From CAVRXT01 sp963725655 (lineage in GTDB: Bacteria; Acidobacteriota; Terriglobia; Acidiferrales; UBA7541): a stretch of 64,000 nt of DNA. Below, piece after piece: positions 33,411 to 41,823 of the stretch. The notes under the pieces were generated by a model. It ran no database searches. It worked only from the letters and a program-made list of their open reading frames with translations, and was not told the origin of the DNA. The position numbers and the translations under genes are program-made. The stretch is taken from positions 868,001 through 932,000 of the forward strand of contig CAVRYY010000003.1 of the NCBI GenBank assembly GCA_963725655.1. The letters run 5' to 3'. The number at the start of each line of letters is the position of its first letter. The stretch's first letter is position 1.

Positions 33411-34854
33411 AATCCTGCTTCTGGCCGCTTGCATGCTGATTCTGCCGGCCGCGGCTTTGGCGCAGAACGGCGCCGCGGCCATCCCGCAAGGCGGCGACGC
33501 CCCTCCTTACTCCGGGCCGCCCATTAATTCGGTGTCACCCAGCCAATCCCAGGACCCTTTTGCCGGTAGTGTTCCGGAGAAGGCCGCCGTCTCCGGAACA
33601 TTGCAGCTCACTTTTCCGGACGCAGTGCGCCGTGGCCTGAAACAAAACATGGGTGCGCTGCTCAGCAGCGAAGCCGAAGGATCGGCGCGAGGCGAGCGGT
33701 GGGGGCAACTCAGCAACCTGCTTCCTCACCTATCCGCGGCTGCCGGCGAAAACGTTAAGCAGATCGATCTGGCCACTCTGGGTTTCAATTTCCCCGGAAT
33801 TCCCCAGGTGATTGGCCCGATCGGCTACGTCGATACCCGCGGTTATTTTTCACAGAACGTTTTCAATTGGGAACAGATCCAGCGCACCCGCGCGGCCACC
33901 CAGAATGTTCGCGTCGCCGGCTACTCCTATCAGAACGCGCGCGATCTAGTGGTGATGGCGGTAGGCGCCAACTATTTTCAGACCATCGCCGCGGCCGCGC
34001 GCCTGGAAACCGCGGAGGCCCAGGTGCACACCGCCCGGGCGCTTTCCGATCAAGCCACCGACCGATTAAAAGCCGGAGTAGCTGCCTCGATCGATGATTT
34101 GCGCGCCCGCGTCGAATTGCAAACGCGCCAGCAACAGGTGATCGCGGCACGCAACAGCTTGGCGAAACAGAAACTGGTGCTGGCTCGCATCATCGGCCTG
34201 CCGCTCGGTCAGGAATTTGAAATCGGCGAGAAGGCCCAATTCGAGCAGGTCGCCGCTCTAAGCATCGAAGATATCCTCCAGCGCGCCTACGCCAATCGTT
34301 CCGATTTCCGGGCCGCCGAGGCCCAGGTGCGTGTCGCCGAGCTCGTCCGCCGTGCCGCCACCGCCGAACATTACCCGACCTTCCACATCAACGCCGACTA
34401 CGGCGTCAGCGGCGTCAATATCGGCGCCTCCCGCAACACTTATGATGTTACCGGTGAACTGCGCGTTCCAATCTTTGCGGGGGGCCGCACCCACGGCGAT
34501 GTGTTGCAGGCCGAAGCCTCGCTGCAGCAGAGTCGCTCGCAACTCGAAAACCTGCGAGGCCAGATCGATCAGGACGTGCGTTCGGCTCTACTCGATTTGC
34601 AGTCCGCTTCCGATCAGGTGGCGGTGGCCAAGAGCAATGTCGACCTGGCCGGCCAAACTCTCGACCAGTCGCAGGACCGCTTCAAAGCCGGGGTAACCGA
34701 CAACATCGAAGTGGTGCAGGCGCAAGAGTCCGTCGCTACCGCCAGCGAATCGTATATCGAGAGTTTGTACGCCTACAATTTGGCAAAAATTTCCGTGGCT
34801 CGCTCGATTGGCCTTGTGGAAACTACCGTCAAAGAATTTTTCAAAGGATTCTGA
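33400..34854 (+). CDS. TolC family outer-membrane efflux protein
   Basis: A 484-residue outer-membrane factor with a signal peptide (KILLLAACMLILPAAALA, before QNG) and two OEP repeats (about 70-270 and 290-480). Repeat cores include TRAATQNVRVAGYSYQNARD and the second-half ARNSLAKQKLVLARIIGLP. It forms the trimeric channel-tunnel through the outer membrane. It is followed after 2 bp by the HlyD-like adaptor gene, forming a complete tripartite pump with the MFS protein. Confidence 0.93.
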   Translation: MANKILLLAACMLILPAAALAQNGAAAIPQGGDAPPYSGPPINSVSPSQSQDPFAGSVPEKAAVSGTLQLTFPDAVRRGLKQNMGALLSSEAEGSARGERWGQLSNLLPHLSAAAGENVKQIDLATLGFNFPGIPQVIGPIGYVDTRGYFSQNVFNWEQIQRTRAATQNVRVAGYSYQNARDLVVMAVGANYFQTIAAAARLETAEAQVHTARALSDQATDRLKAGVAASIDDLRARVELQTRQQQVIAARNSLAKQKLVLARIIGLPLGQEFEIGEKAQFEQVAALSIEDILQRAYANRSDFRAAEAQVRVAELVRRAATAEHYPTFHINADYGVSGVNIGASRNTYDVTGELRVPIFAGGRTHGDVLQAEASLQQSRSQLENLRGQIDQDVRSALLDLQSASDQVAVAKSNVDLAGQTLDQSQDRFKAGVTDNIEVVQAQESVATASESYIESLYAYNLAKISVARSIGLVETTVKEFFKGF

Positions 34855-34856
34855 AC

Positions 34857-36134
34857 ATGCCCGAAAAAATGACCGTCGATCCGGTAGCGGAAACACCGAA
34901 CGAAAACGAATCGAAGCGGACCGCACTGTCGCAGCCCGTCGCCGCGCCCGCCACCCCGGAGAAGGCCTCGATATTCGCGAGCTCCAAAGCGCGTCTGGTG
35001 TTGGTGATCCTGGTGCTCTTGATCATTGTTGGCGTGATTTACTATGTGACCGAAGTCTCCGGCTATGAGACCACCGACGACGCCCAGGTCGACGGCCACC
35101 TGATGTCGCTGAGCGCGCGAGTCGGCGGGTACGTGCAGAAAGTAAATGTCGACGACAACCAGGCCGTCACTCAGGGCGCTACCCTGGTGGAGATCGATCC
35201 CAAGGATTACCAGGTCGCCGTCGACAAAGCCAAAGCCGATCTGGCCGACGCCATCGCTCAGTCCGAAGCCGTAAACCAGAACGTTCCCATCACCTCCGCC
35301 AATACCAGCAGCCAGTTGCGCGTCACCCAATCCGGCGTCGAGAACGCCGAGGCCGGAATCGCCGTCGCGGAAAAGCAATCCCTGGCCGCCCAAGCGCAAC
35401 TCGAGGAAGCCCAGGCCAACGACGTCCGCGATCAGGACGATCTGGCCCGCTACAAGCAACTCGTCGACAAACAGGAAATTTCCCAGCAGCTCTACGATCA
35501 GTCGGTTGCGGCCTCGAAAGCCAGCACCGCCGGAGTGGCTGCGGCACGCGCCAACGCCGCGGCCGCCGATCAAGCGGTGAATCAGGCCCACACCCGGTTG
35601 GCGGAAGCGCAAGCCAATCAGCGAGCCGCCGAAACCGCGCCGCAGCAAAACGCTTCCACCCGCGCCCGTGCGCTAGGTGCCGAGGCTCAGGTTCAGCAGA
35701 AACAAGCCGCGCTCGAGCAGGCGCAACTGAATTTGCAGTACACCAAAATTGCGGCTCCCGTGAACGGCATCGTAACCAAAAACGTCGAAGTGGGAATGAA
35801 CGTTCAGCCCGGGCAGCAATTAGTCACCGTGGTTCCCCTGGACGATGTCTGGATCACCGCCAATTTCAAGGAAACCCAGCTTCGGAATATGCGTCCTGGG
35901 CAGCCCGTGGAAATCAAGGTGGACGCCAACGGGCGCACCTACAAAGCGCACGTCGACAGCATCGCCGGCACCAGCGGCTCCCGCATGAGCTTGATTCCCC
36001 CCGAAAACGCCACCGGCAACTACGTCAAGGTGGTGCAGCGCGTGCCGGTGAAGCTGGTGCTCGAGCCGGGCGAAAATAGCGATCATAGTTTGCGCCTGGG
36101 AATGTCCGTGGATCCCAAGGTTAAGGTGAAATGA
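34857..36134 (+). CDS. HlyD/EmrA-type membrane fusion protein
   Basis: A 425-residue adaptor. Cytoplasmic Pro-rich leader, one membrane span (LVLVILVLLIIVGVIYYV, about 42-60), then the EmrA pattern TTDDAQVDGHLMSLSARVGG, a lipoyl half, a long Ala/Gln-rich coiled coil (about 120-285), the second lipoyl half (YTKIAAPVNGIVTKNVEVG) and a beta-barrel. It bridges the inner-membrane MFS pump and the TolC channel. The stop overlaps the emrB-like start by 4 bp (ATGA). Confidence 0.93.
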   Translation: MPEKMTVDPVAETPNENESKRTALSQPVAAPATPEKASIFASSKARLVLVILVLLIIVGVIYYVTEVSGYETTDDAQVDGHLMSLSARVGGYVQKVNVDDNQAVTQGATLVEIDPKDYQVAVDKAKADLADAIAQSEAVNQNVPITSANTSSQLRVTQSGVENAEAGIAVAEKQSLAAQAQLEEAQANDVRDQDDLARYKQLVDKQEISQQLYDQSVAASKASTAGVAAARANAAAADQAVNQAHTRLAEAQANQRAAETAPQQNASTRARALGAEAQVQQKQAALEQAQLNLQYTKIAAPVNGIVTKNVEVGMNVQPGQQLVTVVPLDDVWITANFKETQLRNMRPGQPVEIKVDANGRTYKAHVDSIAGTSGSRMSLIPPENATGNYVKVVQRVPVKLVLEPGENSDHSLRLGMSVDPKVKVK

Positions 36135-37735
36135 GCGCGGCCGCCGCCACTCTTCCCCAGGAAACGCAAGCGATCTGGCAGCCGAAGATCAATCCGTGGA
36201 TCATCGCTCTTTCGGTCACTTTGGCTACGTTTATGGAGGTGCTGGACACCAGCATCGCCAACGTGGCGCTTCCGCACATCGCCGGAGGGCTTTCCGCGGG
36301 CCAGGACGAGAGCACTTGGGTGCTCACCTCTTACCTGGTTTCCAATGCGATCGTGCTGCCAATGAGCGGCTGGGCCTCCACACTCATCGGACGCAAACGC
36401 TATTACATGACTTGCGTCGCGCTGTTTACCATCAGTTCTTTTCTCTGCGGCCTGGCCGGCTCTCTGGGCTGGCTCGTTTTCTTCCGCGTGATGCAGGGCG
36501 TGGGCGGCGGGGGATTGCAGCCAAGCGAGCAAGCCATCCTGGCGGATACCTTCCCGCCCAAGAAACGCGGCATGGCTTTCGCGGTGTACGGCATGGCCGT
36601 GGTGCTCGGGCCGGCCATCGGGCCAACCCTCGGCGGTTGGATCACTGACAACTACAGTTGGCGCTGGATCTTCTACATCAACGTTCCCGTCGGCATCATC
36701 TCGTTGCTGCTCACTTCCCGGGTCATCGAGGATCCTCCCTATTTGAAAGAGAAACAGGCCAAGGCGAAAAAAGCCGGCCTGAGCGTCGATTACATCGGCC
36801 TCGGACTGATCGCCGTGGGCTTGGGAGCGCTGCAGATTGTCCTCGACAAAGGCCAGCGCGACGACTGGTTCGATTCCCGATTCATCCTCGGACTCAGCAT
36901 TCTCGCCGGCATCAGCCTGGTCGCCGTCGTTTTCTGGGAATGGTTCCACAAGAACCCCATCGTCGAACTGCACCTGTTTACCGACCGTTCCTTTTCCGCC
37001 GGCACCGGAATGATGTTCATGGTCGGGTTCATTTTGATTGGCAGCACTGTGCTGTTGCCGCTGTACCTCCAAACCATCATGGGTTACACCGCGGAACGCG
37101 CCGGAATGGCGCTCACGCCCGGCGGGGTTGCCATCATTTTATGCCTGCCGTTCGTTGGTTTCTTGCTTTCGAAATATGACGCGCGGCGCATGCTGGTCGT
37201 CGGCTTCGGGGTGGTCGCCGCCGGGCTGTTTATGATGACCCGCTTCAGTACCGACGTGAATTTCGCCACCGCCATGTGGGCGAGGGTAATTCAGGCCACT
37301 GGTTTGGCGTTCTTGTTCGTTCCCATCAATACCGCAGCGTACGCTTATCTACCGAAAGACAAAAATAATGCCGCATCCGGGCTGATCAACCTCGCCCGGA
37401 ACATGGGCGGCAGCATTGGTATCTCCGTGGTCACCACCATGCTCGACCGCCGCTCGCAATTTCATCAGGCTCGCCTGGCCGACAGCATGACCGCCGGCAA
37501 CCTCCAGCTCCAGCAGGCCCACGCCGGATTGATGCACCAGCTCATTGCCCACGGGGTACAAGCTACCTACGCGTCGAAACAAGCCTACGCCATGCTCATC
37601 GGCGGATTGCAGCGCCAAGCCGCCATGCTGGCCTACATCGATACGTTCTGGATGCTGGGCATTTGCTCCCTGGTAATGATGCCTCTGGTATTCGTCATGA
37701 AGCGCTCCAAGGCCGGCGAGATGCACGTCCATTAG
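36131..37735 (+). CDS. DHA2 family drug efflux MFS transporter (EmrB/QacA type)
   Basis: A 534-residue, 14-span DHA2 transporter. Motif D1-like LDTSIANVALPHIAGG lies in span 1, GWASTLIGRKRYYM in loop 2-3, and motif C GMAVVLGPAIGPTLGGW in span 5. It exports hydrophobic drugs against the proton gradient with the preceding adaptor and channel. Last gene of the tetR operon. The drug range cannot be inferred. Confidence 0.94.
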   Translation: MSAAAATLPQETQAIWQPKINPWIIALSVTLATFMEVLDTSIANVALPHIAGGLSAGQDESTWVLTSYLVSNAIVLPMSGWASTLIGRKRYYMTCVALFTISSFLCGLAGSLGWLVFFRVMQGVGGGGLQPSEQAILADTFPPKKRGMAFAVYGMAVVLGPAIGPTLGGWITDNYSWRWIFYINVPVGIISLLLTSRVIEDPPYLKEKQAKAKKAGLSVDYIGLGLIAVGLGALQIVLDKGQRDDWFDSRFILGLSILAGISLVAVVFWEWFHKNPIVELHLFTDRSFSAGTGMMFMVGFILIGSTVLLPLYLQTIMGYTAERAGMALTPGGVAIILCLPFVGFLLSKYDARRMLVVGFGVVAAGLFMMTRFSTDVNFATAMWARVIQATGLAFLFVPINTAAYAYLPKDKNNAASGLINLARNMGGSIGISVVTTMLDRRSQFHQARLADSMTAGNLQLQQAHAGLMHQLIAHGVQATYASKQAYAMLIGGLQRQAAMLAYIDTFWMLGICSLVMMPLVFVMKRSKAGEMHVH

Positions 37736-37775
37736 CGGCAGGCACTCGGACGAATCTTCCCGCCTCTGGCGCCCA

Positions 37776-38009
37776 CTACGTTTTGCTGTTGGCAACCCAC
37801 GGCACACGCCCCGGTCCCTTCACATGCTGGGCGGTGCGCGAGATGCTCGGCGACGATCGGCCTTTCCCTGCTATCTGGTCGCGCAGCGACGGAAACGCCA
37901 GCACACAGGCCAGCGCCACCACCATCGTGTACACAGAAACAGTCTTCAGGCGTAAGCCGCGCCTCTTCACCGCAGTGGACGGTGCCGCCGCCGCCGCAGG
38001 CGCTGGCAT
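37776..38009 (-). CDS. Small single-span membrane protein, hypothetical
   Basis: A 77-residue frame with an Ala/Pro-rich start, a basic patch (VKRRGLRLK) and one hydrophobic span (VSVYTMVVALACVLAFPSL), then a polar tail. The main support is a good Shine-Dalgarno site, AGAGGA, 7 nt before ATG 38009. It lies convergent to the efflux operon and 47 bp upstream-side of the radical SAM gene's stop, oriented the same way as that gene's strand reading. No family recognised; may not be real. Confidence 0.4.
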   Translation of the reverse strand: MPAPAAAAAPSTAVKRRGLRLKTVSVYTMVVALACVLAFPSLRDQIAGKGRSSPSISRTAQHVKGPGRVPWVANSKT

Positions 38010-38056
38010 CGATAAATTCCTCTGTCCCCTTCCGGACCGTACTCCTTGGTTTCGTT

Positions 38057-39244
38057 TTATGCGTGGCATGGCTCGGCAGCTCCTCCCAAAGTGAATTGCA
38101 TCTGTGCAGGCTTTCGCACATGGCCGCCCCGTGGCGGCCGCTGTCCCAAATTATATTTTTGCCGCAGTCGCTCCACCCGAGCGCTGATGGTCTGGCGGTA
38201 TTTTTCCGGCGCGTTGGCCGCGCGTCCGTACCAGCTCTGGTACTGGCTTACCAGCCGCGGAAATTTCTGCGCGACGAATGGCATGAAGTGTTTCTGCGTG
38301 GAGGGCATCATGTGCAGCACCCGCGCGGCGAACCACTGCGCACCGGCCTCGGCCGCACCGTGTGCCAGCGCATCCAGATCGTTCTCGCTGTCGGTGAGCC
38401 ACGGAAGCACCGGCATCGCCAGCACTCCCGCCGAAATTCCCGCCTCCCGCAGCGAGCGCACCGCCGCCAGCCGCAGGTCCGGACGCGGCGCACGAGGCTC
38501 CAGCAGGCGTGCCAGGTGGGTGCGCACCGTGGTGATGCTCAGGTTCACCATGATCGAGGAGCGCTCCGAAATTCGCTTCAGCACGTCCAGATCGCGCAAA
38601 ACCTGATCGGACTTGGTAGTGATCGAAAGGCTCAGGCCCTCGCGCTCGGCAAGTTTCTCCAGAATCGCCCGCGTGGCCCCAAACTCGCGCTCCGCCGGCT
38701 GATACGGGTCGGTCGCCGTGCCAATCGCGATGTGCTCAGGCTCCGCATCAGGACCCTCCACCGCCGAAGGCTCCCGATAGCGCTTGGCCAGGTCCCGCTC
38801 GATCAATGGGCCCGCATTTTCCTTCGCGTAAATTTTCGTTTCGAATTCGTCCACCGGCAACTCCATGAATTCATGGGTGTACCGCGCATAGCAGTAGTGG
38901 CATCCGAATTCGCAACCTCGATACGGGTTTATGGTCCAGTCGAACGGAACACGCTCCGAATCGCAGCGATTCAGTATCGAGCGGACCGGCAGAAGAAAGT
39001 ATTCCGTCCCTCGGCGAGCATCGGACAAGGGGGAGGAGGCGGCGAGGCGGGCGATGCCGACCAGCTCCGAAGTGGGCTTCGTTCTCCTGTCAGGGCCAGG
39101 AGTGGGCGTAGAAGCGTCGCTATCGGACTCACAGTTGCCGTGGCGAGCGGCTGTGGGAAATAGAGTGAGATTGCTTGGTTCCGGCCGGATGGGGCGCTCC
39201 CCCAAAGGGAAGGTATCAGGACGGATATGAGGACAAGTGGCCAT
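38057..39244 (-). CDS. Radical SAM protein of the PA0069 (SplB-like) family
   Basis: A 395-residue radical SAM protein. The cluster motif is C-x3-C-x2-C in YRGCEFGCHYCYARYTHEF, followed by IAIGTATDPYQPAE, TKSDQVLRDLDVL and VNLSITT, the pattern of the spore-photoproduct-lyase-like PA0069 family. The reaction is unknown; the relation to SplB suggests DNA repair. ATG 39244 has GAGG 6 nt upstream. A strong promoter 25 bp upstream carries a GAAC-N7-GAAT box, consistent with damage-inducible control. Confidence 0.9.
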   Translation of the reverse strand: MATCPHIRPDTFPLGERPIRPEPSNLTLFPTAARHGNCESDSDASTPTPGPDRRTKPTSELVGIARLAASSPLSDARRGTEYFLLPVRSILNRCDSERVPFDWTINPYRGCEFGCHYCYARYTHEFMELPVDEFETKIYAKENAGPLIERDLAKRYREPSAVEGPDAEPEHIAIGTATDPYQPAEREFGATRAILEKLAEREGLSLSITTKSDQVLRDLDVLKRISERSSIMVNLSITTVRTHLARLLEPRAPRPDLRLAAVRSLREAGISAGVLAMPVLPWLTDSENDLDALAHGAAEAGAQWFAARVLHMMPSTQKHFMPFVAQKFPRLVSQYQSWYGRAANAPEKYRQTISARVERLRQKYNLGQRPPRGGHVRKPAQMQFTLGGAAEPCHA

Positions 39245-39269
39245 CGATCACCTCGCCGCACAGGGGAGC

Positions 39270-39299
39270 ACTATATTCGCCTTTTGTTCGCTATGTCAA
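39270..39299 (-). promoter_or_regulatory. Promoter of the PA0069-type radical SAM gene
   Basis: Read leftward, consensus TTGACA at 39294-39299 and TATAGT at 39270-39275, spacer 18 bp. The spacer holds a possible LexA-type box. Confidence 0.7.
39275..39289 (-). promoter_or_regulatory. Candidate SOS-type box (GAAC-N7-GAAT)
   Basis: Read leftward GAACAAAAGGCGAAT, resembling the direct-repeat LexA site GAAC-N7-GAAC known from alphaproteobacteria. A related GAAT-N7-GAAA lies at 39309-39323 and a near-identical box at 57149-57163. LexA binding is inference. Confidence 0.45.
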
Positions 39300-39438
39300 C
39301 GAAAATATTTCGCTTTATATTCGCCTTTTACTGTGCGCTGTAAGTACCGTGTTCTGTGCTGGAAACGGCCGCGCTGAATCCGATTTGCCCCACCATGCCC
39401 ACCGATATACTGGAAACTCCCCGGTTAGGAGCGCGTAC

Positions 39439-40068
39439 TTGAGCGAAGTTGGCATCTTGATTTTCGACAATGACGAGGAAAGCCAGCGGACGCTGCGCTT
39501 GGTACTGGATTCCGAAGATTGGCGTGTCCGCGTGGTCCCGGACATCAGCCAGGCCATGGCCGAACTAGCCAGCACCTCGTGGTCGCTGGTTCTGGCCAAT
39601 GTGGCGCTGGTGGGGTTGCAGGGCGTCTTGTTTTCCACCCTGAAAGAACTGAGCCAAGTGCCGTTAAAACCGCCTACGGAAGGGGTTGCAGGGGCTCCGC
39701 CGGTGCCCAACCGCCAGCTACGGGTGCTATTCCTGGTTCCTGCGCTGGACGCTCCCACCGTCGTTCCGGCGCTGGAAAACGACCATCTCGCATATGCCGT
39801 GCTGCCCTACCACATGCATGATTTTCTCGAGAAAATCGACGAACTCTTGGTGGAATCGGGCGCCATCGCCACGCCCACCCGCGGGCTGACGCCATCGTTT
39901 GCGGATCGCAAGGCCGCGCCGAAGGCCGGCGCGCGCAACTCCAGCATGTTCGCTTCGCGTGCCGACTGCCACTTTTCCGAAGAAGATATGGCCGAATACG
40001 AGCGCGTCGAAAAGGAAGAAGCCGACCAACGGAAGGCTTCCCGGCTGAAAAGGCGCGAACTTCTATAG
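39439..40068 (+). CDS. Degenerate response-regulator receiver protein
   Basis: A 209-residue protein. The N-terminal 130 residues follow a receiver fold: the acidic pocket is present (ILIFDNDEESQRTL), but at the phosphoacceptor strand the sequence is WSLVLANVALVG with no aspartate, and the conserved Lys region reads LPYHMHDFLEK. It is therefore unlikely to be phosphorylated and is probably a pseudo-receiver. The C-terminal 70 residues are charged and helical. TTG 39439 is chosen because AGGAG lies 7 nt upstream. Output and partner are unknown. Confidence 0.72.
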   Translation: MSEVGILIFDNDEESQRTLRLVLDSEDWRVRVVPDISQAMAELASTSWSLVLANVALVGLQGVLFSTLKELSQVPLKPPTEGVAGAPPVPNRQLRVLFLVPALDAPTVVPALENDHLAYAVLPYHMHDFLEKIDELLVESGAIATPTRGLTPSFADRKAAPKAGARNSSMFASRADCHFSEEDMAEYERVEKEEADQRKASRLKRRELL

Positions 40069-40138
40069 CGTGCTGGCCCTCCTCTCAGCAGTTCCCACTT
40101 GAGAGATCCACTCCAGAATCGCTGGGGGTAGCGCAGTT

Positions 40139-40651
40139 CTAGTCTTCCGACTCCACCCCAGCCTCCGGACGGCTCCACAAACGCACTTCCGACCGGTCCG
40201 CAGTCTGGCTGAGCAGCTCGGCGACAGTTGTATGCAACGCCGGGTGGCGAAAGCCGGGAGCCAAATCGTTCAATGGAACCAGAACGAAGCGGCGGTCGGC
40301 GAGGCGCGGGTGAGGAATCTCCAGCTGTGGCAGGCAGACGACCCGATCGCCAAAGAACAAAATATCCATGTCGATCACCCGAGGGCCGTTGCGCACGCGC
40401 CGCGTTCGCCCCAGCCCGGCTTCGATATGGTGCAGCGTTTCGAGCAGTTCGACCGGTTCGCCGTCCCACTCCACCTCAACGACGCAATTCAAAAACCACG
40501 GCTGCTCGCGCAAATCCACCGGCTCGGTCTCATACAACGGGCTCTCGCGAACCACCCGCACGTTTCGCTCGCTGAGACCGCGGACCGCGCGGGAAATGTT
40601 TCGGTCCCGCTCTCCCAGGTTCGATCCCAGCGATAAATATACGGTGCTCAT
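40139..40651 (-). CDS. folK: 2-amino-4-hydroxy-6-hydroxymethyldihydropteridine diphosphokinase
   Basis: A 170-residue HPPK. It starts with VYLSLGSNLGERDRNI, has the family segment SPLYETEPVDLREQPWFLN, the signature GPRVIDMDILFFGD and PHPRLADRRFVLVPLNDLAP. The enzyme transfers pyrophosphate from ATP to the pterin in folate synthesis. No other fol gene is adjacent. The C-terminus (about 20 residues) is a variable extension. Confidence 0.95.
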   Translation of the reverse strand: MSTVYLSLGSNLGERDRNISRAVRGLSERNVRVVRESPLYETEPVDLREQPWFLNCVVEVEWDGEPVELLETLHHIEAGLGRTRRVRNGPRVIDMDILFFGDRVVCLPQLEIPHPRLADRRFVLVPLNDLAPGFRHPALHTTVAELLSQTADRSEVRLWSRPEAGVESED

Positions 40652-40773
40652 GGTGAGGTGAGAAATCTGCGGGCCTTCAGCAGCAGGAAGCGAGGGATGA
40701 ATCCAGCGTCGCGCCTAAACGCCTGAGTCCAGCGGGCTACAAGTCCCGCAAACACGCGCACCAGCAAAAGCCC

Positions 40774-41334
40774 TTACTGCACGCGCTGGATATAGCGTCC
40801 ATCGGAAGTATCCACTTTCACTTTGTCCCCGTTTCCGATAAACGGCGGCACGTTAACCACCAGCCCCGTCTCGAGCTTGGCCGGCTTCATCACCGCGCTG
40901 GCCGTAGCCTTCTGAATGCTGGGCTCGGTATCCACCACCGTCATGTCCATCGTATCCGGCAGCAGGATCCCGATCGGCTTGGCGTCGTGGAATTCCAGCT
41001 GCACCATCATGTTGGGAATCAAGTAATCCACCGCATCGCCCAGCAGGTCTTTCTGCAGCGCGATCTGTTCGTAATTTTCCAGGTGCATGAAATGATGGCC
41101 ATCGCCATCGCTGTAAAGATATTGGTACTCAATCTGGTCCAGTGTCGCGCGCTCCACAAATTCTTCCGCTCGGAACCGGTATTCCATGATGGCGCCGGTG
41201 CGCAGCATGCGCATGCGGGTTTGCATCGAGCCGCGCTTGTTGCCCGGCGTGCGGTGGTCGACGCTAAATATCGAGTAAAGCTCGCCTTCGTGGCGAATAA
41301 CCATACCGGGGCGCAGTTGTGTTGCTTTCACCAT
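40774..41334 (-). CDS. efp: Elongation factor P
   Basis: A 186-residue EF-P with KOW-like N-domain and two OB domains. The loop that is modified in some bacteria reads TPGNKRGSM, with K33 at the tip, as in lysine-type EF-P. EF-P relieves ribosome stalling at polyproline. No EpmA, EpmB, EarP or YmfI-type modification gene is in the window. ATG 41334 has GGAG 6 nt upstream. Confidence 0.95.
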   Translation of the reverse strand: MVKATQLRPGMVIRHEGELYSIFSVDHRTPGNKRGSMQTRMRMLRTGAIMEYRFRAEEFVERATLDQIEYQYLYSDGDGHHFMHLENYEQIALQKDLLGDAVDYLIPNMMVQLEFHDAKPIGILLPDTMDMTVVDTEPSIQKATASAVMKPAKLETGLVVNVPPFIGNGDKVKVDTSDGRYIQRVQ

Positions 41335-41512
41335 GATGAACTCCGACTCTTAGGGTTTTCGAGGGACAGTTGACCGCGCCAATCGCAGCACCAGCGCCGC
41401 CAACGCACGGGGCGCACTGCGCGCTCAACCGAGCACCCCATTATACCGGGCCGCATCGAGAGGGGTCAAATGCGCCCAGCCACTGGCAGCGTGAACGCCG
41501 AGAGGGAAGAAA

Positions 41513-41541
41513 CAAAACCCGGCCCCCGCTGGGGGGCCGGG
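41513..41541 (-). terminator. Intrinsic terminator of the small RNA candidate
   Basis: Read leftward, perfect 10-bp stem CCCGGCCCCC/GGGGGCCGGG with a 4-nt loop, followed by TTTTGTTTC. Confidence 0.75.
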
Positions 41542-41587
41542 CTCCAGCTCAACCACTTGGGTTGTTGAGCTGGGATGATGCAGAATG
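41513..41587 (-). ncRNA. Small RNA candidate upstream of efp
   Basis: An isolated leftward transcription unit of about 75 nt between efp and moaA. A promoter (TTGACG at 41617-41622, TAGGAT at 41594-41599, spacer 17 bp) is followed by a hairpin with perfect 10-bp arms (41544-41553 with 41564-41573) and then an intrinsic terminator. No frame of useful length starts inside. It could be a trans-acting sRNA or an attenuated efp leader. Confidence 0.5.
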
Positions 41588-41593
41588 TAAATA

Positions 41594-41622
41594 ATCCTAG
41601 TTTCGCAATAGGTCACCGTCAA
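41594..41622 (-). promoter_or_regulatory. Promoter of the small RNA candidate
   Basis: TTGACG and TAGGAT with 17-bp spacing, read leftward. It lies about 285 bp upstream of efp, beyond the terminator. Confidence 0.5.
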
Positions 41623-41639
41623 TCCGGTTAAGTACGTGT

Positions 41640-41823
41640 TTTTTGCCATAAAACCAACGTTCCCAGGCTCTAACCGGCCCTGGGTCCCGGCTGGTCATCC
41701 ACCACCCGGTTTGGCAGTGCCGGGGTTCCTTGCCTTTGCGCATCCCCAGCCCTATTCTTGACCTGCCGGAGTCCCCGCTCCGCGCCACGCATCGAATGGA
41801 GCGGGAGTTCCGAAACATACCCC
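41640..41823 (+). other. Hairpin-rich moaA leader region
   Basis: The 5' side of moaA holds the stems CCCAGG/CCTGGG (near 41670-41692) and CCCGG/CCGGG (near 41704-41723). moaA leaders often carry a molybdenum-cofactor-linked RNA element, but I could not match this sequence to that consensus. Confidence 0.3.

Noticed and set aside
41640..41823. Molybdenum-cofactor riboswitch before moaA
   Set aside because: Hairpins are present but I could not match the known consensus, so only the structured leader is noted.
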